Shown here piece by piece: positions 24,698 to 34,327 of a DNA stretch of 64,000 nt. The notes below the pieces were generated by a model, which was not told where the DNA came from, made no database searches, and saw only the letters and a list, made by a program, of their open reading frames with translations. The position numbers and the translations under genes are program-made. How positions within the stretch are numbered: the first letter of the stretch is position 1; each line of letters opens with the position of its first letter. Source of the DNA: Thalassobius sp. I31.1. Its GTDB lineage: Bacteria > Pseudomonadota > Alphaproteobacteria > Rhodobacterales > Rhodobacteraceae. The stretch spans positions 248,001-312,000 of the forward strand of contig NZ_PWAA01000022.1 in NCBI RefSeq assembly GCF_003031585.1, written 5' to 3'.

Positions 24698-25456
24698 TTA
24701 AAGGCCGCTGTTGATCAGCGCCTGTTGCAGGATGGGGGCCAGGCGGGTTGCCCAGGCCTTTTGCTGTGTTTCAGTTTCGATCAGATCGTTGCGGACCTCA
24801 ATCAGAATATTCGGGTGGCCGGGCTGCATGGCGTGACGATCCAGCGCATCACCGGGCAGGTGGCCGCCGTAGGGTTCGTTTTCACCGGTGCAAATGTCAT
24901 CTTCCTGATAAATCAGATCCAGGAAAGGCCGGGCCAGACGTTCATCTTCCGCGAACAAAACACCCACATGCCAGGGGCGCATATCGCCGCCTTTCAGTTG
25001 TGGGGTGAAGCTGTGGATGGCGCAGATCAGCGGTTGTTCACGGCGCGCAATCACATCGGACACGGCGTCATGATAGGGCTTGTGCAGGGTTTCGCGACGG
25101 CGCTGAACTTCGGCCGCATCCACATGGCGGTTCGCCGGGATGATGGAGCCATCATACAGTTTCATCACCAGTGTCGGGTCATTGTCGCCCCGGTTCGGGT
25201 CAATCACCAGACGGGAAAATTCGCTGCGCACGTAAGGCGCGTCCAGCAGGTCTGCCAGATGTGTGCTGACCCCATCCGCGCCGACATCATAGGCGATGTG
25301 GCGCATCATGTCTTCCGCAGGCAGGCCGAGATCGCCGCCGTTGATGTCGGCGGGCACTTTGTTTGTGGCATGATCACAGGTGATCACCCAACGGGAGGGA
25401 CGGTCTGCGCCGATGGTGGTGAACGCAGCGGCGGTGATGGCAGATTGGTTTGTCAT
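24698..25456 (-). CDS. N-formylglutamate amidohydrolase family protein
   Basis: A 252-residue zinc-dependent amidohydrolase. VITCDHATNKVPADI (about 24-38) is the family start, followed by HIAYDVGADGV, VRSEFSRLVIDPNRG and an ICAIHSFTPQL strand with a probable metal-binding histidine. WHVGVLFAED and a VEVRND-like IEVRNDLI near the end are also conserved. The type enzyme, HutG, hydrolyses N-formyl-L-glutamate in histidine catabolism, but no hut genes are here, so another N-acylated amide is possible. It is the first gene of a two-gene operon with DUF1244. Confidence 0.87.
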   Translation of the reverse strand: MTNQSAITAAAFTTIGADRPSRWVITCDHATNKVPADINGGDLGLPAEDMMRHIAYDVGADGVSTHLADLLDAPYVRSEFSRLVIDPNRGDNDPTLVMKLYDGSIIPANRHVDAAEVQRRRETLHKPYHDAVSDVIARREQPLICAIHSFTPQLKGGDMRPWHVGVLFAEDERLARPFLDLIYQEDDICTGENEPYGGHLPGDALDRHAMQPGHPNILIEVRNDLIETETQQKAWATRLAPILQQALINSGL

Positions 25457-25594
25457 GAATCAGTCATTGCTTTGGGTTAGGTCCTTCTACGCAATCTGTC
25501 GCGGATGCGCCAGTTGCAGCCGGGGCGTGTTTGATTCTATAAGCCCGTTAGCGATACCAACGGCGAGAAACGCCACATGTTTAAGGAGCAGGTT

Positions 25595-27040
25595 ATGAAA
25601 CGGATGCGCAATGTGAAAATCGTGGCGACCCTTGGGCCTGCGTCCAATGACTATGAGATGATCCGGTCACTGTTTGAAGCGGGCGCAGATGTGTTTCGCC
25701 TGAACATGAGCCACGGCACACAGGATGAAATCGGTGAACGTCACGCGATTATTCGTCAGGTGGAAAAAGACTGTGGCCGCCCGATTGCCATTCTGGCGGA
25801 TTTGCAGGGGCCGAAGCTGCGTTGTGGTGTGTTTGCCGGGGACAGCTATGATCTGCAGGAAGGCACTAAGTTCCGCTTTGACCTGGATGAAGCTGAAGGT
25901 GACATCACCCGTGTGCGCCTGCCGCACCCCGAGATTTTCCAGGCGCTGGAAGCGGGGTCTTCCCTGCTGGTGAATGACGGTAAGATCCGTCTGAGCGTTG
26001 ACGATTGTGGCGCGGATTATGCCAATTGTACTGTGGTTGTGGGCGGTGAGATTTCCAACCGCAAAGGCGTGAATGTGCCCGATGTGGTTCTGCCGCTGGC
26101 GGCGCTGTCCGACAAGGACCGGTCCGATCTGGAATATGTCTGCGAACTTGGTGTCGACTGGCTGGCCCTGTCTTTTGTGCAGCGCCCCGAAGATGTGCAG
26201 GAAGCCCGTGACCTGGCCAAAGGTCGAGCGGCGGTTCTGTCCAAGATCGAAAAACCTGCGGCTGTTGATGCGTTTGAGGATATCCTGGCTGTGTCTGACG
26301 GAATCATGGTGGCCCGTGGCGATCTGGGGGTTGAGCTGCCGGTGCATGCGGTGCCGCCAATTCAGAAACGCCTGATCCGGGCCTGCCGTGCGGCGGCAAA
26401 ACCGGTGATCGTGGCGACCCAGATGCTGGAAAGCATGATCGAAAGCCCTGTGCCGACCCGGGCGGAAGTATCCGACGTGGCGACCGCGATTTATGAAGGC
26501 ACCGATGCGATCATGCTGTCGGCGGAATCTGCGGCGGGCAGCTATCCGGTTGAGGCTGTGACCACGATGAACAATGTGGCGATTGAGGTTGAGAACGACC
26601 CGACCTATCGCAAGGTGATTGATGCGTCACGCAAGGTCGAACGCACATCTGTTGCGGATGGTATCGTTGTGGCGGCGCGTGAAATTGCGGAAACCACCGA
26701 CATCAAAGCGATTTGCTGTTTTACCCAATCCGGCACCACGGCCCTGCTGGTGGCGCGTGAACGGCCCAGCGTGCCGATCATCGCGCTGACACCGCTGACG
26801 GAAACCTCGCGCAGGCTGTGCCTGTCCTGGGGGACAAATTGTATGATCACGGAAGGCGTTGAACGCTTTAAGTTCGCGGTTATTGCTGCGGCGCGTGCGG
26901 CCTGCGAAAGTGGCATAGCCACGAAGGAAGACCAGATTGTTGTGACCGCCGGCGTGCCGTTCAACATTCCCGGCACGACCAATATTCTGCGGGTTGCACC
27001 TTGCGAGGAAAGCCTTATTTACAGCGCCCAGCCTGAATAA
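25595..27040 (+). CDS. pyk: Pyruvate kinase
   Basis: A 481-residue glycolytic enzyme converting phosphoenolpyruvate and ADP to pyruvate and ATP. ATG 25595 is taken over TTG/ATG at 25577 because AAGGAG lies ahead of it and the protein then begins MKRMRNVKIVATLGPAS. Classic blocks are FRLNMSHG, ILADLQGPKLRCG, the catalytic SKIEKPAAVDAFEDI, GIMVARGDLGVELP (divalent metal), VATQMLESMI and TRAEVSDVATA. The C-terminal third carries the allosteric domain, including CFTQSGTTALL. It seems monocistronic; I see no clear hairpin after the stop. Confidence 0.96.
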   Translation: MKRMRNVKIVATLGPASNDYEMIRSLFEAGADVFRLNMSHGTQDEIGERHAIIRQVEKDCGRPIAILADLQGPKLRCGVFAGDSYDLQEGTKFRFDLDEAEGDITRVRLPHPEIFQALEAGSSLLVNDGKIRLSVDDCGADYANCTVVVGGEISNRKGVNVPDVVLPLAALSDKDRSDLEYVCELGVDWLALSFVQRPEDVQEARDLAKGRAAVLSKIEKPAAVDAFEDILAVSDGIMVARGDLGVELPVHAVPPIQKRLIRACRAAAKPVIVATQMLESMIESPVPTRAEVSDVATAIYEGTDAIMLSAESAAGSYPVEAVTTMNNVAIEVENDPTYRKVIDASRKVERTSVADGIVVAAREIAETTDIKAICCFTQSGTTALLVARERPSVPIIALTPLTETSRRLCLSWGTNCMITEGVERFKFAVIAAARAACESGIATKEDQIVVTAGVPFNIPGTTNILRVAPCEESLIYSAQPE

Positions 27041-27175
27041 ATCCGCGGGCCGGGAACGTGCTTTTTCGGCTTGCTAATTTCGTGAATGCGTCCTATACGG
27101 CGCCTTCTACTGTGTGACCGGCCTTGTATGGCATGCCGAGTCGCGCTTAACCACCGCCCGAAAGAGGAGACGGAA

Positions 27176-27376
27176 ATGCCAAAGATGAAGACAAAGTCGA
27201 GCTGCAAAAAGCGGTTCAAAGTGACTGCAAAAGGTCGCGTTGTCGCTGCCCAGGCTGGTAAACAGCACGGCATGATCAAACGTACCAACAAATTCCTCCG
27301 CAATGCCCGCGGCACAACCACGCTTTCTGCTCCTGATGAGAAGATCATCAAGAGCATGATGCCATACGCCCGCTAA
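27176..27376 (+). CDS. rpmI: 50S ribosomal protein bL35
   Basis: A 66-residue very basic protein, [20 protein letters not shown] at its start and [11 protein letters not shown] later, as in bL35. ATG 27176 has a GAGGAG ribosome site. It joins the large ribosomal subunit. rplT follows after 15 bases, the standard bacterial pair. infC, often upstream, is not present. The 135-base leader before it may hold the promoter and possibly an L20 autoregulatory site, but I see no clear structure. Confidence 0.96.
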   Translation: MPKMKTKSSCKKRFKVTAKGRVVAAQAGKQHGMIKRTNKFLRNARGTTTLSAPDEKIIKSMMPYAR

Positions 27377-27391
27377 TAAGGAGGTTCTGAT

Positions 27392-27760
27392 ATGTCCCGT
27401 GTAAAAGGTGGAACCACCACTCACGCCCGTCACAAGAAAGTCATCAAGGCCGCCAAAGGTTACTACGGCGCCCGTAAAAACCTGTTTCGCACCGCGACGC
27501 AGGCTGTTGACAAGGCCAACCAGTACGCAACCCGTGACCGTAAGGCACGCAAGCGTAACTTCCGCGCACTGTGGATCCAGCGTATCAACGCTGCTGTACG
27601 GTCCCACGACGAGGCGCTGACATATTCCCGTTTCATCAACGGTCTGTCCCTGGCTGGTATCGAAGTTGACCGTAAAGTTCTGGCTGATCTGGCTGTGAAC
27701 GAACCGGAAGCATTCGGCACAATCGTTGCTCAGGTTCAGAAAGCTCTGGAAGCAGCATAA
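27392..27760 (+). CDS. rplT: 50S ribosomal protein bL20
   Basis: A 122-residue basic protein. The [19 protein letters not shown] start, [19 protein letters not shown] and the [14 protein letters not shown] block are diagnostic of bL20, an early assembly protein of the large subunit. An AAGGAGG ribosome site precedes ATG 27392. In other bacteria L20 represses its own operon by binding mRNA near rpmI. The operon ends at the terminator at 27784-27811. Confidence 0.96.
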   Translation: MSRVKGGTTTHARHKKVIKAAKGYYGARKNLFRTATQAVDKANQYATRDRKARKRNFRALWIQRINAAVRSHDEALTYSRFINGLSLAGIEVDRKVLADLAVNEPEAFGTIVAQVQKALEAA

Positions 27761-27783
27761 GCTGACTGACATTTGAATTATGA

Positions 27784-27817
27784 AAAGCCCTGCGATTTTC
27801 GCGGGGCTTTTTGTTTT
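27784..27817 (+). terminator. Rho-independent terminator of rpmI-rplT
   Basis: AAAGCCCTGCG and CGCGGGGCTTT arms (with one G-T pair) close an ATTTT loop, followed by TTGTTTTT. Confidence 0.85.
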
Positions 27818-27997
27818 TGGAATATGTGGCTGCAGCGTGACTGTATGGGGCGCGTCCGGGATTATTTCCGAGGTTAATATAGTATCTAAAATTTTCCACA
27901 CACTCTGTGAGAATTCAGAAGATCATGGCATAAAGGGCGGGCAGTACCCGTGGTTCGGAAGATGCGGGTTCCGGAATATGCCAGAACCCGCGCTGCC

Positions 27998-29179
27998 TTA
28001 ACTTTTCGATTTGGTGAACAGGATCGGTGCGTAAAGCACGGCAAATCCGACGAAGGCCAGGAACCAGGCAGTGGCCGCGATATGCAGCAGGAAATCTGGC
28101 GTTGGGAAGGCTGCAATCACGCGTATGACCGAAGCCAGCAGAACCATGCCGTAGATAAAGACTTCACGCCAGGTGGTGCGCAATTCGTGCCCGGTATGGC
28201 CAAGGCTTGCCCGTGTCATCACGGCCAGCATCATGCCACCCATGGCCCCTGACAGCCAGGCGTGTTGTCCGGCCATAGCCGGGACCGACACCGGGAACAG
28301 CATGGAAAGCCCCAGCAGAATAAATCCAACGGGCACAAAGAGATAAGCGATGTGCAGCATGGCGACGATCAGGGCGGATGCGGTCTTTTCACCCTTCCAG
28401 CGGCTCTGCCGGATCAGTTGCAATACGCCCGCAATCAGCATCAGGAAACCGGTGATCAGATTCGCCTGTGTCATCACCCAGGTCAGCAGTGTGACACCGG
28501 ACAGGCCAACAACAACCTTATCAAATCCGCCAAACATCACGGGCAGATCATCGGTACCCTGCTTCTTCAGCCAGTTGCGGGTGAATGCGGGAACAATGCG
28601 CCCGCCGATCAGGCTGATCAGCAGGATAATCGCGGCCATCGACAGTTTCGCGCCAGGGGTGACAGAGGCATAGCCACCGGCCAGTGAGATCACATCAAAG
28701 AAGATCTGCCCCATCAGAAACAGCAGGATAAACCCCAGAACCGGCATGTTGCGCACATTGCCGGATTTGATCAGAACCCGGGCAGACACCAGCAAAAGGG
28801 TTAACAGGAAGGACACATCCAGCAGGATCACAGCGATCACGGGCAGGCCGCCGGACAGCCAGACTGCGACACGTCCCAGCGCCCAAAGCACCGCCATCAG
28901 CGCCAGCGGCGTGCCGGTGATCATCTTTGTGCCGGTCCAGTTCGGGATCGCGGTTAACAGAAAGCCGCCCAGCACCGCGGGGGCAAATCCGTACAGCAAT
29001 GAGTGCACATGCCAGTCCTGGGGCAGCATCGCACCCGAGGGCAGGTCAGCGCCCGTCGTCCAGAAACCGATCCAGGCTATCATCGCATACGCGGCCCAGA
29101 GGGCGGCGAGGAAAAACAGGATGCGAAAGCCGCCTTGCAGGATCGCGGGTGTCTTGGGGGTGGCTTTTGTGTTGCTCAT
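27998..29179 (-). CDS. nnrS: NnrS family haem-copper membrane protein
   Basis: A 393-residue protein with about 12 hydrophobic helices. The start is ATG 29179 (MSNTKATPKTPAILQGGFRI); the frame continues 55 codons upstream but loses similarity. PQDWHVHSLLYGFAPAVLGGFLLTAIPNWTG near residues 50-80 is the signature of NnrS, with histidines thought to bind haem. Further blocks include FTRNWLKKQG and the late MTRASLGHTGHEL. NnrS relieves nitric-oxide and nitrosative stress in some proteobacteria. No NnrR/FNR box is obvious in the 131-base spacer towards pheS. A hairpin (27964-27991) after the stop may help end transcription. Confidence 0.9.
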   Translation of the reverse strand: MSNTKATPKTPAILQGGFRILFFLAALWAAYAMIAWIGFWTTGADLPSGAMLPQDWHVHSLLYGFAPAVLGGFLLTAIPNWTGTKMITGTPLALMAVLWALGRVAVWLSGGLPVIAVILLDVSFLLTLLLVSARVLIKSGNVRNMPVLGFILLFLMGQIFFDVISLAGGYASVTPGAKLSMAAIILLISLIGGRIVPAFTRNWLKKQGTDDLPVMFGGFDKVVVGLSGVTLLTWVMTQANLITGFLMLIAGVLQLIRQSRWKGEKTASALIVAMLHIAYLFVPVGFILLGLSMLFPVSVPAMAGQHAWLSGAMGGMMLAVMTRASLGHTGHELRTTWREVFIYGMVLLASVIRVIAAFPTPDFLLHIAATAWFLAFVGFAVLYAPILFTKSKS

Positions 29180-29310
29180 CTTGGTTGTCCCTGGATTTTT
29201 GCCTATCTGGCCCGGCCTGCGTCCCGGATGCAATGTGATATTGCGCCGCGCGCCTTGCATTTCGCCCTTCATATGATAGCAGGACTGCAACGAATTGCAG
29301 GAGCCGCCCG

Positions 29311-30384
29311 ATGGATGATCTGAGAGACAAATACCTGACCGCAATTTCCGCCGCCTCTGACGAGTCTGGCCTGGAAGAACTGCGCCTGCAGGCTGTTGGT
29401 AAAAAGGGCGAAGTCAGCCTGAAAATGCGCGAGCTGGGCAAAATGACCCCGGAGGAACGTCAGGTGGCCGGCCCAAAGCTGAACGCCCTGAAGGATGAGA
29501 TCAACTCTGCCCTTGCCGCCAAGAAAGACGCCCTGGCCGATGCCGCCCTTGATGCGCGTCTGGCGGAAGAATGGCTTGACGTGACCCTGCCGGGCCGCAC
29601 CCGTGGCAAAGGCACCATTCACCCGATCAGCCAGGTGACCGAAGAGATCTCTGCGATCTTTGCCGATCTTGGGTTTTCTGTCGCTGAAGGGCCGCAGATC
29701 GAAAACGACTGGTACAACTTTGATGCCCTGAACATCCCGCCGCATCACCCGGCGCGACAGGAATTTGATACCTTCTATATGCACCGCGATGCGGACGATG
29801 AACGCGCACCTCATGTGCTGCGGACGCATACGTCGCCTGTGCAGATCCGTGCGATGGAAAAAACCGGCGCCCCGATCCGCGTGATTGCGCCGGGTCGTGT
29901 GTATCGTTCCGATTACGACCAAACCCACACGCCGATGTTCCACCAGATTGAGGGCATGGCGATTGGCAAAGACATTTCCATGGCGAACCTGAAATGGGTG
30001 CTGGAAGAATTCTTCGCGGCCTTCTTTGGCATTGAGGGCATCAAAACCCGTTTCCGCGCCTCACATTTCCCGTTCACGGAACCTTCTGCAGAGGTCGACA
30101 TTCAGTGTTCCTGGGTCGATGGGCAGCTGCGTATTGGCGAAGGCGATGGTTGGATGGAAGTTCTGGGTTCCGGCATGATGCACCCGAAAGTTCTGAAAGC
30201 TGGCGGCGTTGATCCTGAGGAATATCAGGGCTTTGCCTTCGGTATGGGCATCGACCGTCTGGCGATGTTGAAATACGGCATCCCCGACCTGCGTGCGTTC
30301 TTTGACAGCGACCTGCGTTGGCTGCGTCACTATGGATTTAACCCGATGGTGCAACCAAACCTGCATGGTGGTGTGAGCGGGTGA
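29311..30384 (+). CDS. pheS: Phenylalanyl-tRNA synthetase alpha subunit
   Basis: A 357-residue class II synthetase subunit that activates phenylalanine and charges tRNA-Phe as part of an alpha2beta2 enzyme. An N-terminal coiled-coil arm (about 1-90) contacts tRNA. Motif 2 lies around [19 protein letters not shown], and motif 3 is [33 protein letters not shown] is also characteristic. The stop overlaps the start of the SUKH-like gene (GTGA). pheT comes third, so two extra genes separate the two synthetase subunits. Confidence 0.96.
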   Translation: MDDLRDKYLTAISAASDESGLEELRLQAVGKKGEVSLKMRELGKMTPEERQVAGPKLNALKDEINSALAAKKDALADAALDARLAEEWLDVTLPGRTRGKGTIHPISQVTEEISAIFADLGFSVAEGPQIENDWYNFDALNIPPHHPARQEFDTFYMHRDADDERAPHVLRTHTSPVQIRAMEKTGAPIRVIAPGRVYRSDYDQTHTPMFHQIEGMAIGKDISMANLKWVLEEFFAAFFGIEGIKTRFRASHFPFTEPSAEVDIQCSWVDGQLRIGEGDGWMEVLGSGMMHPKVLKAGGVDPEEYQGFAFGMGIDRLAMLKYGIPDLRAFFDSDLRWLRHYGFNPMVQPNLHGGVSG

Positions 30385-30842
30385 AATCAGCTACGGAGAT
30401 TGCCGCCGCAGCAATGTCATGCCAGATGTTGGTGGGAGATACGGCGGATATTTCCGGGTTTGAACGTTTCTGGAATGTCAAATGCCCGGAAGATCTGCGG
30501 CACTTCTGGCTGAGCTGGGGCAGTGGTGAAGGCTGGCTTCGTCAAGGTGGCGGCATTCCTGACAGTGATGATGTCATATTTGCGCAGTTTCATTCCCCAA
30601 AAGACGCCCTGAAAAACTTCGGACTGGACGTGCTACAGGAAAACATGCCAGCCGGAGTGGCACCGATCGGCAGTGATGGTGCGAGTGAAATGATCGTTCT
30701 GGTCGAAGGGCAGGGATTTGGTCTGCTTAATCTTGTGCATGGCGGAATAGATGATGTAATCATCGTGGGTGGGTCTCTTGAGGAATTCTGGCAGAAATCA
30801 CTGTGTCAAAGCTGGTTTCCGGATGAAGGCCCAAAAAATTAA
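30381..30842 (+). CDS. SMI1/KNR4 (SUKH)-like protein
   Basis: A 153-residue protein starting at GTG 30381, overlapping the pheS stop. [18 protein letters not shown] (about 36-53) and the later [15 protein letters not shown] (about 93-107) resemble the SUKH/SMI1-KNR4 fold, whose members are often immunity proteins against toxic nucleases in polymorphic toxin systems and sometimes have housekeeping roles. No toxin gene is adjacent. There are no membrane helices or signal peptide. It is translationally coupled to pheS. The fold call rests on pattern, not alignment. Confidence 0.6.
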   Translation: MKSATEIAAAAMSCQMLVGDTADISGFERFWNVKCPEDLRHFWLSWGSGEGWLRQGGGIPDSDDVIFAQFHSPKDALKNFGLDVLQENMPAGVAPIGSDGASEMIVLVEGQGFGLLNLVHGGIDDVIIVGGSLEEFWQKSLCQSWFPDEGPKN

Positions 30843-30868
30843 AATTGTGTAAATGCAGGCTGCCTGAA

Positions 30869-31297
30869 ATGACCGACTCTGATGACTTCGAAGATCTCCA
30901 GAAGACCTATCCCGGCGCGGGCTCTTACCGGTTTGGTGGGAACCAGGCGCAGTGTGAAAAGCTGCTGAAGCTTGTGCGTGCGGGCAAGAAAACCGCGAAT
31001 TGTGAGGCGCTGCGCGAATTTGCCCAGGAACCCGATGCCCTGCCTAAGCCCGGCCGTTGTGACATTGCGACGCTGTGGGATGGCACGCCGACCCTGATCA
31101 CCCGTACGGTTTCTGTACAGAACATCCGGTTCTGTGATGTGACGGCGGAACAGGCGCGGATGGAAAGCGATCTGCCGCTGGATGACTGGCGCATGATGCA
31201 GCAAAAACATTTCAGCAAATCCGGCGGTTTTGATCCGGAAATGCTGCTGGTGTTTGAAACCTTTGAGGTCGTCGAAGACCTGCGCGACCGTCTCTGA
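30869..31297 (+). CDS. ASCH domain protein
   Basis: A 142-residue protein. ATG 30869 is chosen (MTDSDDFEDLQKTYPG); the frame opens 8 codons earlier. GAGSYRFGGNQAQCEKLLKL (about 16-35), VRAGKKTANCEAL and the TLITRTVSVQNIRFCDVT strand match the ASCH fold, an RNA-binding beta barrel related to PUA. ASCH proteins are linked to translation regulation, or in some cases to amidohydrolase activity on modified cytidine. It lies between the SUKH-like gene and pheT, 79 bases before the pheT start, within a transcript devoted to Phe-tRNA synthesis. Confidence 0.85.
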   Translation: MTDSDDFEDLQKTYPGAGSYRFGGNQAQCEKLLKLVRAGKKTANCEALREFAQEPDALPKPGRCDIATLWDGTPTLITRTVSVQNIRFCDVTAEQARMESDLPLDDWRMMQQKHFSKSGGFDPEMLLVFETFEVVEDLRDRL

Positions 31298-31375
31298 CAC
31301 CGCGATCCCCCCTTTTCCGCAGGCGGGCAATGTTATAAGCACATTGCGACCGCGAGATAATGAAAGACGAGACCC

Positions 31376-33772
31376 GTGAAATTCACTCTGTCCTGGCTGA
31401 AAACGCACCTCGATACCGAGGCTTCTGTTGATGAAATCCTTTACGCTCTGACCGATCTGGGTCTTGAAGTGGAAGAGGTGTCTAACCCCGTGGACCGGCT
31501 GAAGGATTTTACCCTGGGCTATGTGGAAACCGCAGAAAAGCATCCTGATGCGGATCGTCTGAATGTCTGTCAGGTGAAGACCGATGAAGGTATGAAGCAG
31601 ATCATCTGTGGTGCGCCGAACGCGCGTGCGGGCATCACCGTTGTTGTGGCGAAACCGGGCGTTTATGTGCCGGGCATCGACACCACCATTCAGATCGGCA
31701 AAATCCGCGGCATTGAAAGCCACGGCATGATGGCGTCTGAACGTGAGATGGAACTGTCGGACGAACATGATGGCATCATTGAGCTGCCCTCTGGCAGCGT
31801 TGGTGATCGTTTCGTGGACTGGCTGGCTGAAAACGACCCGGCGAAAGTTGATGTGATGATCGAGATCGCGATCACGCCGAACCGCCCGGATGCGCTTGGC
31901 GTACGCGGCATTGCCCGTGATCTGGCTGCGCGTGGCGTTGGCACGTTGAAACCTGCGCCAGAGGCGAAGGTTGAAGGCAGCTATAAAGCGCCGTTCAACA
32001 TCACCATTGATGCGGATACTGCTGACGATTGCCCTGTGTTTATGGGCCGTCTGATCAAAGGCGTGAAAAACGGACCAAGCCCGCAGTGGCTGCAGGATCA
32101 GCTGAAAGCGATTGGTCTGCGCCCGATTTCTGCGCTGGTGGATGTGACCAACTTCTTCACCTATGACCAGAACCGTCCGCTGCATGTTTTTGATGCCGAT
32201 AAAGTGCAGGGTGATCTGCGTATTCATCGCGCCAAAGGCGGTGAAACGCTGACTGCGCTGGACGAAAAAGAATACAGCATGCGCGAGGGCATGGTTGTGA
32301 TTTCCGATGATGCCGGTGTTGAAAGCATCGCGGGTATTATGGGGGGGCTGCACACGGGCTGCACGGAAGAAACCACAAATGTGATCCTTGAGGCGGCGTT
32401 CTGGGAAACCATCCAGATTGCGAAAACCGGCCGTGCGCTGAAGATCAATTCCGACGCCCGTTACAGGAATGAACGCGGCATTGACCCGGCGTTTAATGCG
32501 CCTGCGATGGAACTGGCGACACAGATGATCCTGGATCTTTGTGGTGGTGAAGTGTCTGAGGTTGTTGTTGCCGGTGAAGTGCCCGATGTGTCCCGCGCCT
32601 ATAAGCTGGACACAGATCGCGTGCAAAGCCTTGTGGGTATGGAAATTGCCCCTGACACCCAGCGTCAGACCCTGACCGATCTGGGGTTTGTCATGGAAGG
32701 CGATATGGCCCATGTGCCAAGCTGGCGCCCGGATGTGCAGGGCTCTGCTGATCTGGTGGAAGAAGTCGCCCGTGTGGCGTCCCTGACGAAACTGGAAGGC
32801 AAGCCTTTGCTGCGGGAAACCGTGGGTGTGCCAAAGCCGATCCTGACGCCGATGCAGAAACGCGAAGGCATGGCGCGACGCACAATCGCGACGCTGGGCT
32901 ACAATGAATGTGTGACCTACAGCTTCATTGACCAGACCTCTGCGGGAGTGTTTGAGGGCGGGGCAGATGCCACGAAACTCGACAACCCGATTTCCTCTGA
33001 AATGAGCCACATGCGCCCGGATCTGCTGCCGGGGCTTTTGCAGGCCGCCGCCCGCAACCAGGCCCGTGGCTTTGCCGATATGGCGCTGTTTGAAGTTGGC
33101 CCGGCCTTCCATGGTGGTGAGCCTGAAGAACAGCATATTCAGGCGGCTGGCATCCTGATTGGTCACACTGGTCCAAAAGATGTGCATGGGGAACGCCGTG
33201 CGGTGGATCTGTATGACGCAAAGGCAGATGCCGAAGCTGTTCTGTCCGCGATTGGTGCGCCTGTGAAGGCCCAGATCATGCGCGGTGCGCAAAGCTGGTG
33301 GCATCCGGGCCGTCACGGCAAAATCTGCCTTGGCCCGAAAAAAGTGCTGGCCACTTTTGGTGAACTGCATCCCAAGACCCTGAACAAAATGGGCGTCAAA
33401 GGCCCGGCGGTTGCTTTCACAGTGCTGCTGGAACAGCCGCCGTTTGCGAAGAAGAAAACATCAACCCGTGATGCGCTGAAGATCTCTGATCTGCAGGCTG
33501 TTGAACGCGATTTCGCCTTTGTGGTGGATGCGGATGTTGAGGCGCTGAACCTTGTGAACGCGGCAGGCGGTGCTGACAAAGCTCTGATCGAAAACGTGCG
33601 TGTCTTTGATGAATTCATTGGCGGGTCTCTGGGCGAGGATAAAAAATCCATCGCGATCACCGTGCGCCTGCAACCGGGTGACAAAACCCTGACGGAAAAA
33701 GACATTGAGGCGGTTTCAGAAAAGATCGTCGCGAAAGTGTCTAAGGCCACGGGCGGCACCCTGCGCGGCTGA
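31376..33772 (+). CDS. pheT: Phenylalanyl-tRNA synthetase beta subunit
   Basis: A 798-residue subunit starting at GTG 31376 (MKFTLSWLKTHLDTEASVDE). It contains the N-terminal tRNA-binding EMAP-like domain (about 40-150, ending with GIESHGMMASERE), the B3/4 editing domain, the B5 DNA-binding-like region, a catalytic-like core around FALVEVGP-type LFEVGPAFHGGE, and a C-terminal anticodon-binding domain (FDEFIGGSLGEDKKSIAITVRLQPGDKTLTE). It removes mischarged tyrosine as well as supporting charging. The terminator at 33793-33821 ends the pheS-SUKH-ASCH-pheT unit. Confidence 0.96.
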   Translation: MKFTLSWLKTHLDTEASVDEILYALTDLGLEVEEVSNPVDRLKDFTLGYVETAEKHPDADRLNVCQVKTDEGMKQIICGAPNARAGITVVVAKPGVYVPGIDTTIQIGKIRGIESHGMMASEREMELSDEHDGIIELPSGSVGDRFVDWLAENDPAKVDVMIEIAITPNRPDALGVRGIARDLAARGVGTLKPAPEAKVEGSYKAPFNITIDADTADDCPVFMGRLIKGVKNGPSPQWLQDQLKAIGLRPISALVDVTNFFTYDQNRPLHVFDADKVQGDLRIHRAKGGETLTALDEKEYSMREGMVVISDDAGVESIAGIMGGLHTGCTEETTNVILEAAFWETIQIAKTGRALKINSDARYRNERGIDPAFNAPAMELATQMILDLCGGEVSEVVVAGEVPDVSRAYKLDTDRVQSLVGMEIAPDTQRQTLTDLGFVMEGDMAHVPSWRPDVQGSADLVEEVARVASLTKLEGKPLLRETVGVPKPILTPMQKREGMARRTIATLGYNECVTYSFIDQTSAGVFEGGADATKLDNPISSEMSHMRPDLLPGLLQAAARNQARGFADMALFEVGPAFHGGEPEEQHIQAAGILIGHTGPKDVHGERRAVDLYDAKADAEAVLSAIGAPVKAQIMRGAQSWWHPGRHGKICLGPKKVLATFGELHPKTLNKMGVKGPAVAFTVLLEQPPFAKKKTSTRDALKISDLQAVERDFAFVVDADVEALNLVNAAGGADKALIENVRVFDEFIGGSLGEDKKSIAITVRLQPGDKTLTEKDIEAVSEKIVAKVSKATGGTLRG

Positions 33773-33792
33773 TCCCGGTTTTAAATTCAAAC

Positions 33793-33822
33793 AAAGGCCT
33801 GCCCTTCCGGCGGGCCTTTTTT
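33793..33822 (+). terminator. Rho-independent terminator of the pheS-pheT transcript
   Basis: A GGCC-GCC and GGC-GGGCC stem (AAAGGCCTGCC ... GGCGGGCCTTT) with six T residues, 20 bases after the pheT stop. Confidence 0.85.
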
Positions 33823-33877
33823 GTGGCGTATGGGGCGGAAACCCCTATGCTGCGGGCAAATGAACAGGAGGCATCTT

Positions 33878-34327
33878 ATGACACTGAAGGTCTATCTTTC
33901 CGGCGAAATTCACACGGGCTGGCGCGAAGAAATCATTGAAGGGGCAGCGGGGCTGGATGTTTCGTTTTCGGCACCTGTAACGGATCATGATGCGTCAGAT
34001 GATTGCGGCGTTGCGATCCTGGGCGCGGAAGAGAAGAAGTTCTGGCACGACAATCTGGGTGCAAAAGTAAACGCGATCCGCACCCGTAAAGGCATTGAAG
34101 ACGCCGATGTTGTGGTTGTGCGGTTTGGTGAGAAATACAAACAGTGGAATGCGGCTTTTGATGCGGGCTATGCCGCGGCGCTTGGCAAAAGCCTGATCGT
34201 GCTGCATGGCGATGATCATCAGCACGCGCTGAAAGAAGTAGACGCCGCAGCGCTTGCCGTCTGTCAGGAACCACGCCAGGTGGCGCAGATCCTGCAATAT
34301 GTTCTGACGGGCAATCTGCCAGGCTGA
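33878..34327 (+). CDS. YtoQ family protein
   Basis: A 149-residue cytoplasmic protein. ATG 33878 has CAGGAGG upstream; 19 earlier codons are unconserved. MTLKVYLSGEIHTGWREEI, PVTDHDASDDCGVAILG and VVVRFGEKYKQWNAAFDAGYAAALGKSL match YtoQ, a family with a nucleoside 2-deoxyribosyltransferase-like fold and unknown substrate. The nearby DHDASDDCG segment should sit at the active site. The gene has its own ribosome site after the pheT terminator, so it probably has its own promoter in the short gap. It converges on a Hint-domain gene with no gap. Confidence 0.87.
   Translation: MTLKVYLSGEIHTGWREEIIEGAAGLDVSFSAPVTDHDASDDCGVAILGAEEKKFWHDNLGAKVNAIRTRKGIEDADVVVVRFGEKYKQWNAAFDAGYAAALGKSLIVLHGDDHQHALKEVDAAALAVCQEPRQVAQILQYVLTGNLPG

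Noticed and set aside
30839-33370. A very long (843-codon) minus-strand open frame opposite the ASCH gene and pheT
   Set aside because: It is a reading shadow of pheT and its neighbour, rich in His and Arg with no domain, and lies over well-conserved genes on the other strand.
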